In this document: in pieces, positions 1 to 8,139 of the stretch
How the letters are laid out: the number at the start of each line of letters is the position of its first letter
Position numbering within the stretch: position 1 is the first letter of the stretch
From: Psychrobacter pasteurii
GTDB lineage: Bacteria; Pseudomonadota; Gammaproteobacteria; Pseudomonadales; Moraxellaceae
Assembly: GCF_900162815.1 (NCBI RefSeq)
Contig: NZ_FUGD01000076.1
Span: 1 to 64,000, forward strand
DNA: 64,000 nt
Reading direction: 5' to 3'
Program-made: the position numbers and the translations under genes
Notes under the pieces: model-generated
Database searches by the model: none
Seen by the model: only the letters and a program-made list of their open reading frames with translations
Told to the model about the DNA's origin: nothing

Positions 1-2
1 TA

Positions 3-290
3 GAGTCCTGGTTACAGCAAAGTGCAGACGCTTATTTTAAGCGGTTGTTAATTGCCTCTCAGGCTTGTACGCTCGTGTGGCGTATTATGCAAGCATCTGA
101 TAAACAGTCACAAGAGTTTGCTTTGTTTTTAGTGCGCCTCTCAGGTCGGCAAATGAAACGGAGCAAACCAATAACCGCACCTGCTGTGATGGCAGGATTG
201 TTCCAGTGGCTTAATTTTACCGAACTGGTAAATCATTATCCCCCTGACAAACTAAGTGAATTCGCTGATGCCGCTAGTAAATTTGTGTAG
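3..290 (+). CDS. IS4-type transposase, C-terminal fragment (runs off the left edge)
   Basis: An open frame enters from before base 3 and ends with TAG at 288-290, giving 95 visible residues. The stretch LVRLSGRQMKRSKPITAPAV followed by a hydrophobic, leucine-rich tail resembles the C-terminus of IS4-superfamily DDE transposases, where an LVRLSGRQ-like motif precedes the end of the protein. The catalytic D, D and E residues would lie outside the window, so activity cannot be judged. A truncated left end of a different insertion sequence begins nine bases after the stop, which suggests one element landed in another. The family call is from memory of the motif and is moderate. Confidence 0.6.
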   Translation, partial: ESWLQQSADAYFKRLLIASQACTLVWRIMQASDKQSQEFALFLVRLSGRQMKRSKPITAPAVMAGLFQWLNFTELVNHYPPDKLSEFADAASKFV

Positions 291-299
291 ATACCTATG

Positions 300-336
300 C
301 CCTGAAGTGGGTGGTTTTACGGCGACCGGTGATAAA
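300..336 (-). mobile_element. Truncated left end of an IS200/IS605-type element
   Basis: These 37 bases are identical to 48937-48973, the left end of the tnpB element in this window. The copy keeps one arm of the terminal hairpin (GTGGGTGG), the GGCGACC arm and the flanking TTTAT (332-336 read on the minus strand). It lacks the opposite arms, which should lie to its left. The lost part is replaced by the end of the IS4-type gene region, so the junction is at 299/300. Confidence 0.75.
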
Positions 337-357
337 CTTCAAAGCTTCATAAACTTT

Positions 358-393
358 AAAACCCAAACTGCCTTATCGCGGTTTGGGTTTTTT
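358..393 (+). terminator. Rho-independent terminator, orphan
   Basis: Perfect 10-bp arms AAACCCAAAC (359-368) and GTTTGGGTTT (381-390) are followed by a T run. It faces rightward and would end transcription coming out of the IS region before polA. Confidence 0.8.
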
Positions 394-637
394 ATTAGGC
401 TGATTTTGTGTACGGCTACTAACCAGCCCTATACTAAAGCTACTAATCCATCAGCCTGAATCAAAAAGTAATGACCCTTACGACAGTCAAAATTTTAGTT
501 ATAATGACTCTAATAAATCTTAAATGAAACAATCGACAGGTTACTAAATCCTGCTTAAATAAAAAACCTATTATCAAAAAACCGTCTTTTAAAAACCCAC
601 TTCTTATTTTTATAACTTTGATTAAAAGTGATCTGCT

Positions 638-3600
638 ATGACTGACAAAACCACTAAAGATACTACTGATATGACTGAAGCTGCCGATACCACAACGGAT
701 ACCTCTCATGCAGCATTAGATCCCAATGAGATGCCTGACTTTGAACACATGCCTAATGTTGCCTCAATGCATACTGGTCATGTGGATAAAAAGCAGCCGC
801 CTTTTATCTTGGTAGATGGCTCCTACTATCTATTTAGAACTTATCATGCCCTTCCCAAGAACATGATGAATACTCAGGGGCTAACCACCAACGCCATTCG
901 TGGGACGTTAAATGCCTTATTAAAAGTCATGCGCCGTTATAACCCCACTCATATGGCCGTGTGCTTTGATACCAAATCCCCTACTTTCCGCCACACCATG
1001 TCAGAAGAGTACAAAGCCAATCGTCCAAAGATGGACCCTGAGCTGGCAGAGCAAATTCCTTATATCCACCGCTTAGTCCGTGCTCTTGGCATTCCTTTAT
1101 TGCGCATCGAAGGCGCTGAAGCAGATGATATTATCGGAACCTTAACTTACCGTGCGGTTGAAGAAGGCCATCATGTGGTGATCTCCAGCGGCGATAAGGA
1201 CATGATGCAGCTGATTAATGACTGTGTGATATTAGAGGACAGCTTCTCAGGCAAAGTGGTAGATGTGCAGGGAGTTGAAGATAAATATGGCATCAAGCCC
1301 ACACAGATGATTGATTTACTAACCTTAATGGGTGATGCCTCTGACGGTATTAAAGGCGTGCCCAGTGTGGGGCAGAAGACAGCCGTTAAATGGCTCAATA
1401 AATACGATAGCGTGGATAATATCTTAGCCAATGCTGGTGAGATTAAAGGCAAAGTGGGTGAAAAACTGGTCGAATTTGCAGACAATATTCCCCGTGACAA
1501 ACAGCTGGCTACCATCGTTACCAACTTAGACATTGGTCAAGACTGGGATGATCTACGTATCGATACGGACCCAACTGCTCACATCGATGAGCTGCGTGAG
1601 TTATATACTGAGCTGGAATTCAAAAACGAGCTGGCTTCTCTATCTCATCCCAATCACCCAGCCAATATGGCTTCAGACAGCGTAGCCAATAGTAAAGCCG
1701 AAGCGGAATCACAAGCCCAAGTGGCTAAGACTCTACAAAACCAAAAACAGTCTGCCATCATCGATATTATTAAAGACAGCAAAGATCACGATCAAGCTTG
1801 GCATACTATTTTGGATGAACCGGCTTTTGATAGCTTATTACAAAGACTAACAACGGCCAGTCACTTTGCGGTAGATACTGAAACCACCAGTATCAATTGG
1901 CGAGAAGCAGACATTGTAGGCTTGTCTTTTTCACTACAAGCCCATGAAGCTTACTACATCCCTCTAAATCATAGCTTAGAAGAGGATGCACTGGTTGCTA
2001 AGCAATTAGATCAAGACAAAGTTCTGGCCAAGCTAAAGCCTATTTTAGAAAATCCTAAGATTGGCAAAATTGGACAAAACATTAAGTATGATGCCCACGT
2101 ATTGCGCCGCTACGGTATTGATCTAAATATCACGCCGAGCAATTGGAAAATGGACACCATGTTAGCCAGCTATGTGCTAAACGCTGCTGCCACACGTCAT
2201 GGTATGGACGATCTTGCCCGCCATTACCTACAGACCCAAACCATTACTTATGAAGATGTGGCTGGTAAAGGCGCCAAACAGGTTGCCTTCGATAAAGTAG
2301 CCGTGGACATTGCCAGTGATTATGCTTGTGAAGATGCCGATATTACCTATCAGTTATTTGAGGTTTTCCAAGCCCAGCTAAAAGACGATGAGGTCAACTT
2401 ACGCCTATTGCATGAGCTTGAAATCCCTGTGTCACAGATTTTATGTGACATGGAGGCAAGCGGTATTTTGATTAAAAGAGCTTTCTTAAACGAGCTGTCA
2501 CAGCGCTTTGATGAAGAAATTGGTGAGCTTGAAAAGCAGGCTTATTATGAAGCGGGCGAAGAGTTTAATCTGGGCTCACCAAAACAGTTGGGCGAAGTCT
2601 TATTTGATAAGCTTGGCGTTGTCGGTGGTAAAAAGACCAAGTCAGGTCAATACTCCACTGGTGAAGCGGTACTGTCAAAAATTGATCACCCTTTAGCTGA
2701 GATTGCCCTTGAATATCGCAGCTTGTCAAAGCTGAAGAGCACCTATACGGATGCGCTAGATGCGGTAGCAGATAAAGAGACTGATAGAGTTCATACCAGC
2801 TATCATCAAGCCTTGACCAGTACTGGCCGCTTGTCTTCAACCGATCCTAACTTACAAAACATTCCAATTCGCACCAAGACGGGCCGCTTAATTCGTCAAG
2901 CGTTTATTGCCCCTGAAGGTCGTGTCTTGCTAGCTGCGGATTACTCACAAATTGAGCTGCGCTTGATGGCGCATTTCTCTGGTGACAGCAACTTAACCAA
3001 AGCCTTTAACGAAGGCTTAGACATTCACAGTGCCACAGCCGCAGAAGTACTGGGCAAGCCTGTTGCCGATGTCACACCAACAGAGCGCCGTAACGCCAAA
3101 GCCATTAACTTTGGCCTGCTATACGGCATGAGCGCCTTTGGACTCGCAAAGCAGCTTGAGATGACGCGTGGTGAAGCCCAAGATTATATTGATCAGTACT
3201 TCAAGCGCTATCCTGGGGTGCGACAATATATGCAGGACACCCGCAGCAGTGCCGTCGATAACGGTTATATCGAGACTATTTTAGGGCGTAAGCTTTATAC
3301 CCCTGATATCAATCACAGCAATCAAATGGTGCGCCGCGGTGCGGAACGTGCTGCCATTAACGCCCCGCTACAAGGCAGTGCCGCTGACTTGATTAAACTG
3401 GCGATGATTGCCGTTGATAAAGTCTTGCCTGCAGATAACGCCAAGATGTTATTGCAAGTACATGATGAATTGGTGTTCGAAGTGGATGCAGATAAGGTTG
3501 ATGAAATTAGCGAACTTATCAAAAACGCCATGCAAAATGTGCTTAGCGATACTGCCAAAGAAATGGGCTGGGACGTTGAGTTCGCGGTACCGCTACTGGT

Positions 3601-3640
3601 CGAAACGGGCATAGGCAACAACTGGGATGAAGCTCACTAA
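638..3640 (+). CDS. polA: DNA polymerase I
   Basis: This is a full three-domain DNA polymerase I of 1000 aa, acting in Okazaki-fragment maturation and excision repair. The 5' nuclease domain starts near residue 56 (FILVDGSYYLFR). The 3'-5' exonuclease keeps D413-T-E415 (exo I), a KYD motif and an EDAD motif, so proofreading looks intact. Polymerase motif A (DYSQIELRL, D768), motif B (RRNAKAINFGLLYG) and motif C (VHDELVFEV, D943) are present. The protein is longer than the usual 920-930 aa because of a Thr/Asp-rich N-terminal tail of about 45 residues and a long polar linker near residues 335-390. The first ATG has no strong ribosome-binding site. In-frame ATGs at 671, 731, 752 and 770 would remove the tail, so the start is uncertain. 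A terminator follows at 3697. Confidence 0.96.
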   Translation: MTDKTTKDTTDMTEAADTTTDTSHAALDPNEMPDFEHMPNVASMHTGHVDKKQPPFILVDGSYYLFRTYHALPKNMMNTQGLTTNAIRGTLNALLKVMRRYNPTHMAVCFDTKSPTFRHTMSEEYKANRPKMDPELAEQIPYIHRLVRALGIPLLRIEGAEADDIIGTLTYRAVEEGHHVVISSGDKDMMQLINDCVILEDSFSGKVVDVQGVEDKYGIKPTQMIDLLTLMGDASDGIKGVPSVGQKTAVKWLNKYDSVDNILANAGEIKGKVGEKLVEFADNIPRDKQLATIVTNLDIGQDWDDLRIDTDPTAHIDELRELYTELEFKNELASLSHPNHPANMASDSVANSKAEAESQAQVAKTLQNQKQSAIIDIIKDSKDHDQAWHTILDEPAFDSLLQRLTTASHFAVDTETTSINWREADIVGLSFSLQAHEAYYIPLNHSLEEDALVAKQLDQDKVLAKLKPILENPKIGKIGQNIKYDAHVLRRYGIDLNITPSNWKMDTMLASYVLNAAATRHGMDDLARHYLQTQTITYEDVAGKGAKQVAFDKVAVDIASDYACEDADITYQLFEVFQAQLKDDEVNLRLLHELEIPVSQILCDMEASGILIKRAFLNELSQRFDEEIGELEKQAYYEAGEEFNLGSPKQLGEVLFDKLGVVGGKKTKSGQYSTGEAVLSKIDHPLAEIALEYRSLSKLKSTYTDALDAVADKETDRVHTSYHQALTSTGRLSSTDPNLQNIPIRTKTGRLIRQAFIAPEGRVLLAADYSQIELRLMAHFSGDSNLTKAFNEGLDIHSATAAEVLGKPVADVTPTERRNAKAINFGLLYGMSAFGLAKQLEMTRGEAQDYIDQYFKRYPGVRQYMQDTRSSAVDNGYIETILGRKLYTPDINHSNQMVRRGAERAAINAPLQGSAADLIKLAMIAVDKVLPADNAKMLLQVHDELVFEVDADKVDEISELIKNAMQNVLSDTAKEMGWDVEFAVPLLVETGIGNNWDEAH

Positions 3641-3696
3641 AGCATGAATTAACCAAAGCCAATTGGGCTTATCTGTTATTGTGAATAGCTGCTGTC

Positions 3697-3729
3697 AGCG
3701 GGATTGGTTTCTTACCAGTCCCGCTTTTT
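3697..3729 (+). terminator. Terminator after polA
   Basis: Arms AGCGGGA (3697-3703) and TCCCGCT (3719-3725) are followed by TTTT. It sits 56 bases after the polA stop. Confidence 0.8.
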
Positions 3730-3782
3730 GTTATCCTCTGGTTATGGCGATAAAAAAGCAATCAAACCCACAAAGGTGCTTT

Positions 3783-4049
3783 ATGTCTTTAGAACAAATC
3801 GGCTATTTGATGTTCATTATTTTTCTACTTATTTCTTTATATGTTAAAAGTAAAAAGATTGAGCATCTAGAAGCGAGAATCAAACAATTAACAGCCCGCT
3901 CTTCAACCAAAACGTCTCAAGATGAGCGACTGGTATATTTAAGAGCCCACTTAGCGCATCTAGATAAAGTGAAAGCGATTAAAGAGCTGCGCAAACGCTA
4001 TCCTGAGCTGTCATTGATTGAGGCACACGAGCTGTGGCAGCAAAAATAA
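3783..4049 (+). CDS. Small membrane-anchored protein with an L7/L12-like C-terminus
   Basis: An 88-residue protein starts at ATG 3783, chosen because AAAGGTG lies 5 to 6 bases upstream. The longer frame back to 3663 crosses the polA terminator. Residues about 5-22 form one hydrophobic helix (IGYLMFIIFLLISLYV), followed by a basic, helical cytoplasmic stretch. The end, KVKAIKELRKRYPELSLIEA, resembles the last helices of the ribosomal protein L7/L12 C-terminal domain (K-x-x-x-I-K-x-x-R...L-x-L-x-E-A). That fold occurs in small uncharacterised membrane proteins of gamma-proteobacteria. The function is unknown. It lies tail to tail with the gene on the other strand, one base apart. Confidence 0.75.
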   Translation: MSLEQIGYLMFIIFLLISLYVKSKKIEHLEARIKQLTARSSTKTSQDERLVYLRAHLAHLDKVKAIKELRKRYPELSLIEAHELWQQK

Positions 4050-4050
4050 G

Positions 4051-5298
4051 TTAAAGCGTCTTTTTATTGGCATAATAAGGATCGTGCTTTTTTAACCACC
4101 AGTTCATATTGTCCTGACGGGTTCGTCTAAAGCGCTCAATACGAGCTTCAAGCTTGGGATGCAGCCGGCGAGCGGTATCGATACCAAACAGCATGGGCGC
4201 ACTGATTAATACCGCTTGTCGTAGCGGTAGCTTTGGTAGATTTAGCCCATCACCCACATCATCTCCAACAAAGGTTCGAGTAACGCTGGCATTGACCAGC
4301 TCCACCGCATGCCCTCGCCAATTGGTCTCACCCATTATTTGTGACGGCAAGTCATGCAATGCCTTAGCAAGTGGTCTGCCCACCTCAAAGTCCAGCTTTT
4401 GTACTGATAAATAATGATAAAACCACTCCCATGAGGCTTCTTCCGTCTTTGGAATACGCTCTAAATCCACGCCCATCCACCAAGTCGCTAGGCGCCATAG
4501 GTGCATAATGCCCTCGGCCTCCTCTGGAGTAATACGTGCTCCAAGCCATTTAAGGCCCCTCGATATCAGCAGTGAGAACTGCAGATGAGTAGCCACCATA
4601 TCGGATTGATTAATCGGCTGCCCCCAATACTCACTGTCCCAATCGCCCTTGATAAGCCCCTTACGAATGAGACTGTGCAACTGGCGCACACGGATGGTTT
4701 GTCGCCAAGCTTCTCCGCCAATGGCTAAAACCGTATTATCTCCGGTAATTTGGGGATGCTCAGAGACCGCCATCATATAGCCATAAGTTCGATATAGACG
4801 CGCTAAGGCATCGTGCACTAAAGCTCCAGTTTTGATTAACGGCAGTGATAAGGCAGGAATACTGTAGCCTGCCATCAAGGCCACATTACGCAGTAGCCAA
4901 ACCAAAGTCAGGGGGTAGCGTCTATAAGCAATAGCACCTTTCTCAGCGAGCTTGGCATCGAACCATTTAGGATGCGTGGCAAATTGCTCATGCAGCTTTT
5001 TAAAATCAGGGTCGTTCATTAAATACGCTTTGTCGGACGACTCAAAAGCAGCTTTGTCGATTATCGACTGCTGTAAAGCATCAGCAAATCTACCGTGTTT
5101 ATTAATAATATTATCGACAGCCAGATCGGTTACTTCATAACCCTCAGCAATGTCATCAAGCCATTTGGGCTGCAATTGATAGCCTCTAGGCAATAAAAAC
5201 TTGTGCATCCGCTGCAGCACTTGCAGCTCTTTATTTTCGGTCGGGCTTGCACTGCGACCATACGCATAAATCCTTGCAGACGCTTGTGAATATCCCAT
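4051..5298 (-). CDS. DUF2236 / MpaB-like oxygenase family protein
   Basis: A 415-residue protein matches the general pattern of the DUF2236 family, which includes ER-bound oxygenase MpaB and the haem-containing rubber oxygenase Lcp. The motif R-V-R-Q-L-H at 203-208, just after GGEAWRQTI, matches the conserved Arg/His region around the haem in this family. H208 is a candidate haem ligand, but this is inference. There is a central hydrophobic stretch (about 129-165) and no signal peptide. The substrate is unknown; family members act on lipophilic polyenes or terpenoid chains. It is divergent from the outer-membrane-like gene at 5529 across a 230-bp region carrying an inverted repeat. Confidence 0.75.
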   Translation of the reverse strand: MGYSQASARIYAYGRSASPTENKELQVLQRMHKFLLPRGYQLQPKWLDDIAEGYEVTDLAVDNIINKHGRFADALQQSIIDKAAFESSDKAYLMNDPDFKKLHEQFATHPKWFDAKLAEKGAIAYRRYPLTLVWLLRNVALMAGYSIPALSLPLIKTGALVHDALARLYRTYGYMMAVSEHPQITGDNTVLAIGGEAWRQTIRVRQLHSLIRKGLIKGDWDSEYWGQPINQSDMVATHLQFSLLISRGLKWLGARITPEEAEGIMHLWRLATWWMGVDLERIPKTEEASWEWFYHYLSVQKLDFEVGRPLAKALHDLPSQIMGETNWRGHAVELVNASVTRTFVGDDVGDGLNLPKLPLRQAVLISAPMLFGIDTARRLHPKLEARIERFRRTRQDNMNWWLKKHDPYYANKKTL

Positions 5299-5420
5299 AC
5301 TAATACCTTTTATCTAAAAAATACTGGCTTAATCAATCTAATACCTTACTGATAAGCTGTCTTATACTCTACCAATTTATACTAAGTATTTGAATTTCAC
5401 TAAAAAATCTATTAAACAAA

Positions 5421-5459
5421 TACGCCAAGTTGTCTTCTATTTTGTATAAATTTGGCGTA
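5421..5459. promoter_or_regulatory. Inverted repeat in a divergent promoter region
   Basis: Perfect 8-bp arms TACGCCAA (5421-5428) and TTGGCGTA (5452-5459) are separated by 23 bases in the 230-bp divergent spacer 5299-5528. The spacing puts the arm centres 31 bp apart, about three helical turns. Either arm could be a regulator half-site or part of two opposed promoters. A TTTGGCGTA stretch also occurs at two other promoters in this window (34203-34215 and 51957-51969). Confidence 0.4.
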
Positions 5460-5528
5460 AGCTTTCTCTTTTGATATTTAGGTTTATTTACCTCAATCTT
5501 ATTTACTATCGCCGTGACCCGCTTTGCT

Positions 5529-6575
5529 ATGAATCAGTTCATCAAAACCAGAATCTTGCCCTTGGCATGCTTAGCCATTTTATCCCCTGCCCTCGCTAAT
5601 GATAATCAGGCAGAGCCCCCTAAAACCGAAAACTCTCCAGACATAACCTCAAATCTTAGTGAGCTCAATCAAGAGGCCACAGAGTGGGCAGACGATCAAC
5701 GTGAAGAGGTACAAGGCAAACTCAAAGATTGGGCGCATACCATGGATGATTGGTTTGGAGAGCCTGACCCCAATAAGCCTGCCTCTGCAAACTTACGTGT
5801 GGTGCTAGATACACGCTGGGCGGATGATCCTGTTGAGGGCAGTTATGTCACCGTTAAACCAAGAATTAGAGGTCGCTTGAAATTACCAGTCTTAGAAAGG
5901 CGCTTAAGCTTAATTATCGGTGATGAAGATCTAGATGAAGAAAGAATCCTGACCAAAGGTTCTGATAGTGCAAACTCAAATAATGACCAAGGCTATCAGG
6001 ATAAAACCTATGATCGAAAAAGAGCTCGTGAGGATAATGCCTCTATTGCATTACGCTGGTCCAAAATTGAGGAGGCCCTTGGCTTTGATGCTGATATAGG
6101 GATACGCTCAGGAGATGATATCTATCTGAAACTTAGTGCAGATAAAGACTTATATCAGCAAGACGAGTGGAAGATATCTACCCATAATTATTACCGCTAT
6201 GGTAGCGATAGTGAGCACACTGTTAAGGGCGAGCTAAACTTTCAGTACAACTTAGACCGCAACAGCTATATAAATAACAACGTCAGTATCCGCTATCGTC
6301 ACGAAGGCGATAAGGAAGAGACTGATTGGGCCAATGAACTGCGTCAAATCCACTTTTTTGGCAAAGACAAACAACTGTCTTATGGCCTATCCGCCTTTGG
6401 CGACTTTGAACATAGCGAACCTTCTTTAAACAGCTATGGTCCCACCCTCAGCTACCGCCAACCTTTTTGGCGGGATTGGTTGTTTTTGCAGACTGAGCTA
6501 AATTACTTTAATGATAAAGAGCAAGATAAAGACCACTTCGTATCCACTCTACTAAGATTAGAGGCTCTTTTTTAG
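5529..6575 (+). CDS. Predicted outer-membrane beta-barrel protein, unknown function
   Basis: A 348-residue protein is read from ATG 5529 rather than GTG 5514, because a normal signal peptide then starts at once (MNQFIKTRILPLACLAILSPALA, cleavage after ALA). After a polar, acidic region (about 25-90) the chain becomes alternating hydrophobic and polar with many aromatic residues (Tyr, Trp). It ends LRLEALF; a terminal Phe is the usual BamA-recognised end of outer-membrane barrels. I do not recognise a named family. No strong ribosome-binding site is visible at either start. Confidence 0.7.
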   Translation: MNQFIKTRILPLACLAILSPALANDNQAEPPKTENSPDITSNLSELNQEATEWADDQREEVQGKLKDWAHTMDDWFGEPDPNKPASANLRVVLDTRWADDPVEGSYVTVKPRIRGRLKLPVLERRLSLIIGDEDLDEERILTKGSDSANSNNDQGYQDKTYDRKRAREDNASIALRWSKIEEALGFDADIGIRSGDDIYLKLSADKDLYQQDEWKISTHNYYRYGSDSEHTVKGELNFQYNLDRNSYINNNVSIRYRHEGDKEETDWANELRQIHFFGKDKQLSYGLSAFGDFEHSEPSLNSYGPTLSYRQPFWRDWLFLQTELNYFNDKEQDKDHFVSTLLRLEALF

Positions 6576-6628
6576 TCAGTCTGCTCTGTTTTAGTCAGGC
6601 TATTATATGAGTGCATCTGCCATTAGCA

Positions 6629-7882
6629 CTAAGCCTGTTTGGCTTTAAAGCGACCTAACCAGTCTAGCCCCTTACGCACAGCGTCAGTAGCCTGCTGCAT
6701 ACGTGGGCTAAGTGGTTTGTCATGCTTATTAATCTTACTCATGTCACCCTTATAATGCTCAACCACTCGCTTATTCATAATCGCGAACCATAAAGGCGGA
6801 ATGTAGGCCGGTATAATCATACTGGCATAGCCACTGGGTAACTGCGGTGACTCATCGAAATGACGCAACGCTTGATACACCCGGCTTGGATGAGCATGAT
6901 GATCCGAATGACGCTGTAGCTGATACAAAAACAAGTTAGTGACAATGTTATTACTGTTCCAGCTATGGGCCGGCTGGGTACGCTCAAAGTTTCCTTGGCT
7001 GTCTTTTTGACGCAGCAATCCATAGTGTTCCAGATAGTTGACAGACTCCAGTAAGCTAAAGCCATACACTGCCTGACTCACAATAAAGGGAATGACTTTG
7101 GACCCATAAAGCTTATACAAAGCGCCATAAAGCACAGCAGTAATAGCCCAACCTTGTAGCAGTTCGTTGTCTTTACTCCAAAAGCTTTTTTTCTTACGCA
7201 GTAGACGGCGTTTTTCGATGTTAATTGAGGAGCGTAATCCCCCTATTACGGTACGGGGTAAAAACTGCCAAAAGCTTTCATTGTAACGACTGCTTGCCGG
7301 ATCTTGGGGAGTAGCCACCCAGCGATGATGACCAAAATTATGCTCGATAGCAAAGTGACCATATGCCGAAGGCGCAAGACTGATTCGAGCCAAGGTACGG
7401 TTTAATTTATCAGACTTATGCCCAAGCTCATGCGCCGTGTTAATAGCAATGCCACTACCAATACCCGCTGTAATGGCAACACCCAGCTTGTTGTACCAAG
7501 GCAATTGACGCTGAGTAAATTGATGGGCTGCGATAAATAAGGCGATATAGTTCAAAGGAATAAAGGCGTGGGCAATTTTTTGGTAATAATCATCTTTTTC
7601 TAACTGCTGATAGGCTTGTTCTGATAAGTTACTTTTATCCAGCCCCATCAGATAATCTGCCAACGGGATAAAGCCGTAAGTAAAAATACTCCCTACCCAA
7701 GCGATGGCGGTATTTTTAGCATCAAAACCTGTTTGATCTTTCACCGCCAAACACATGCCCCACCCAATCACCGGCGCCATAGGACTAAGTAGCCACAGTT
7801 TACGTTTTGGGTCTTGCCAGCTTTCAGGCTCGCTGGCACGTTTGATAAGCTCACTCTGAGGTGAGTTTAAGTTATTAGTCAT
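6629..7882 (-). CDS. alkB: Alkane 1-monooxygenase
   Basis: This 417-residue integral membrane non-haem di-iron enzyme hydroxylates the terminal carbon of n-alkanes, with electrons from rubredoxin. The AlkB histidine boxes are present in order: HELGH (151-155), EHNFGHH (180-186, followed by the family signature VATPQDPASSR), NYLEHYG and LQRHSDHHAHPSR. Hydrophobic segments occur near 31-47, 58-78, 104-120 and 131-150. Length and spacing fit AlkB rather than fatty-acid desaturases. No rubredoxin gene is adjacent. The rubredoxin/reductase fusion at 15861-17258 is the obvious partner. The gene stands alone and is transcribed leftward, converging on the 5529 gene. Confidence 0.93.
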   Translation of the reverse strand: MTNNLNSPQSELIKRASEPESWQDPKRKLWLLSPMAPVIGWGMCLAVKDQTGFDAKNTAIAWVGSIFTYGFIPLADYLMGLDKSNLSEQAYQQLEKDDYYQKIAHAFIPLNYIALFIAAHQFTQRQLPWYNKLGVAITAGIGSGIAINTAHELGHKSDKLNRTLARISLAPSAYGHFAIEHNFGHHRWVATPQDPASSRYNESFWQFLPRTVIGGLRSSINIEKRRLLRKKKSFWSKDNELLQGWAITAVLYGALYKLYGSKVIPFIVSQAVYGFSLLESVNYLEHYGLLRQKDSQGNFERTQPAHSWNSNNIVTNLFLYQLQRHSDHHAHPSRVYQALRHFDESPQLPSGYASMIIPAYIPPLWFAIMNKRVVEHYKGDMSKINKHDKPLSPRMQQATDAVRKGLDWLGRFKAKQA

Positions 7883-8060
7883 GATACATTCCCTGTATTT
7901 CTGATTTAGTGGGGTTATCCATTGCTAATCCTGCAATCAATAAACTCAAACCCCCTAATTCCAAACATTACTTCCTAAACGAAATAGCTTAACAGCTAGA
8001 TTAGATTATTTAACCAATAAGCGCAAACGGCTTGTTGTTATAGCAATAAGTTGTAGCAAT

Positions 8061-8088
8061 AAAAAGCCCAGTGCTAATGACTGGGCTT
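8061..8088 (-). terminator. Terminator after the amidohydrolase gene
   Basis: Perfect 9-bp arms AAGCCCAGT (8064-8072) and ACTGGGCTT (8080-8088), with a T run on the minus strand, 50 bases beyond the stop of the 8140-9903 gene. Confidence 0.85.
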
Positions 8089-8139
8089 AAGTTAAATTCA
8101 AGTATTAATAAGTTAAATAGCAAATAGCCATATCAGCTG

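Larger units (their letters stand above)
291..637. other. Spacer before polA: IS remnant, orphan terminator, probable promoter
   Basis: The spacer holds the 37-base IS left-end remnant (300-336), a strong hairpin terminator (358-393), then about 240 bases of AT-rich DNA. A perfect TATAAT lies at 500-505, with a weak -35 candidate TTACGA at 478-483, giving a plausible polA promoter with a leader of about 130 nt. No gene is supported here. Confidence 0.5.
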
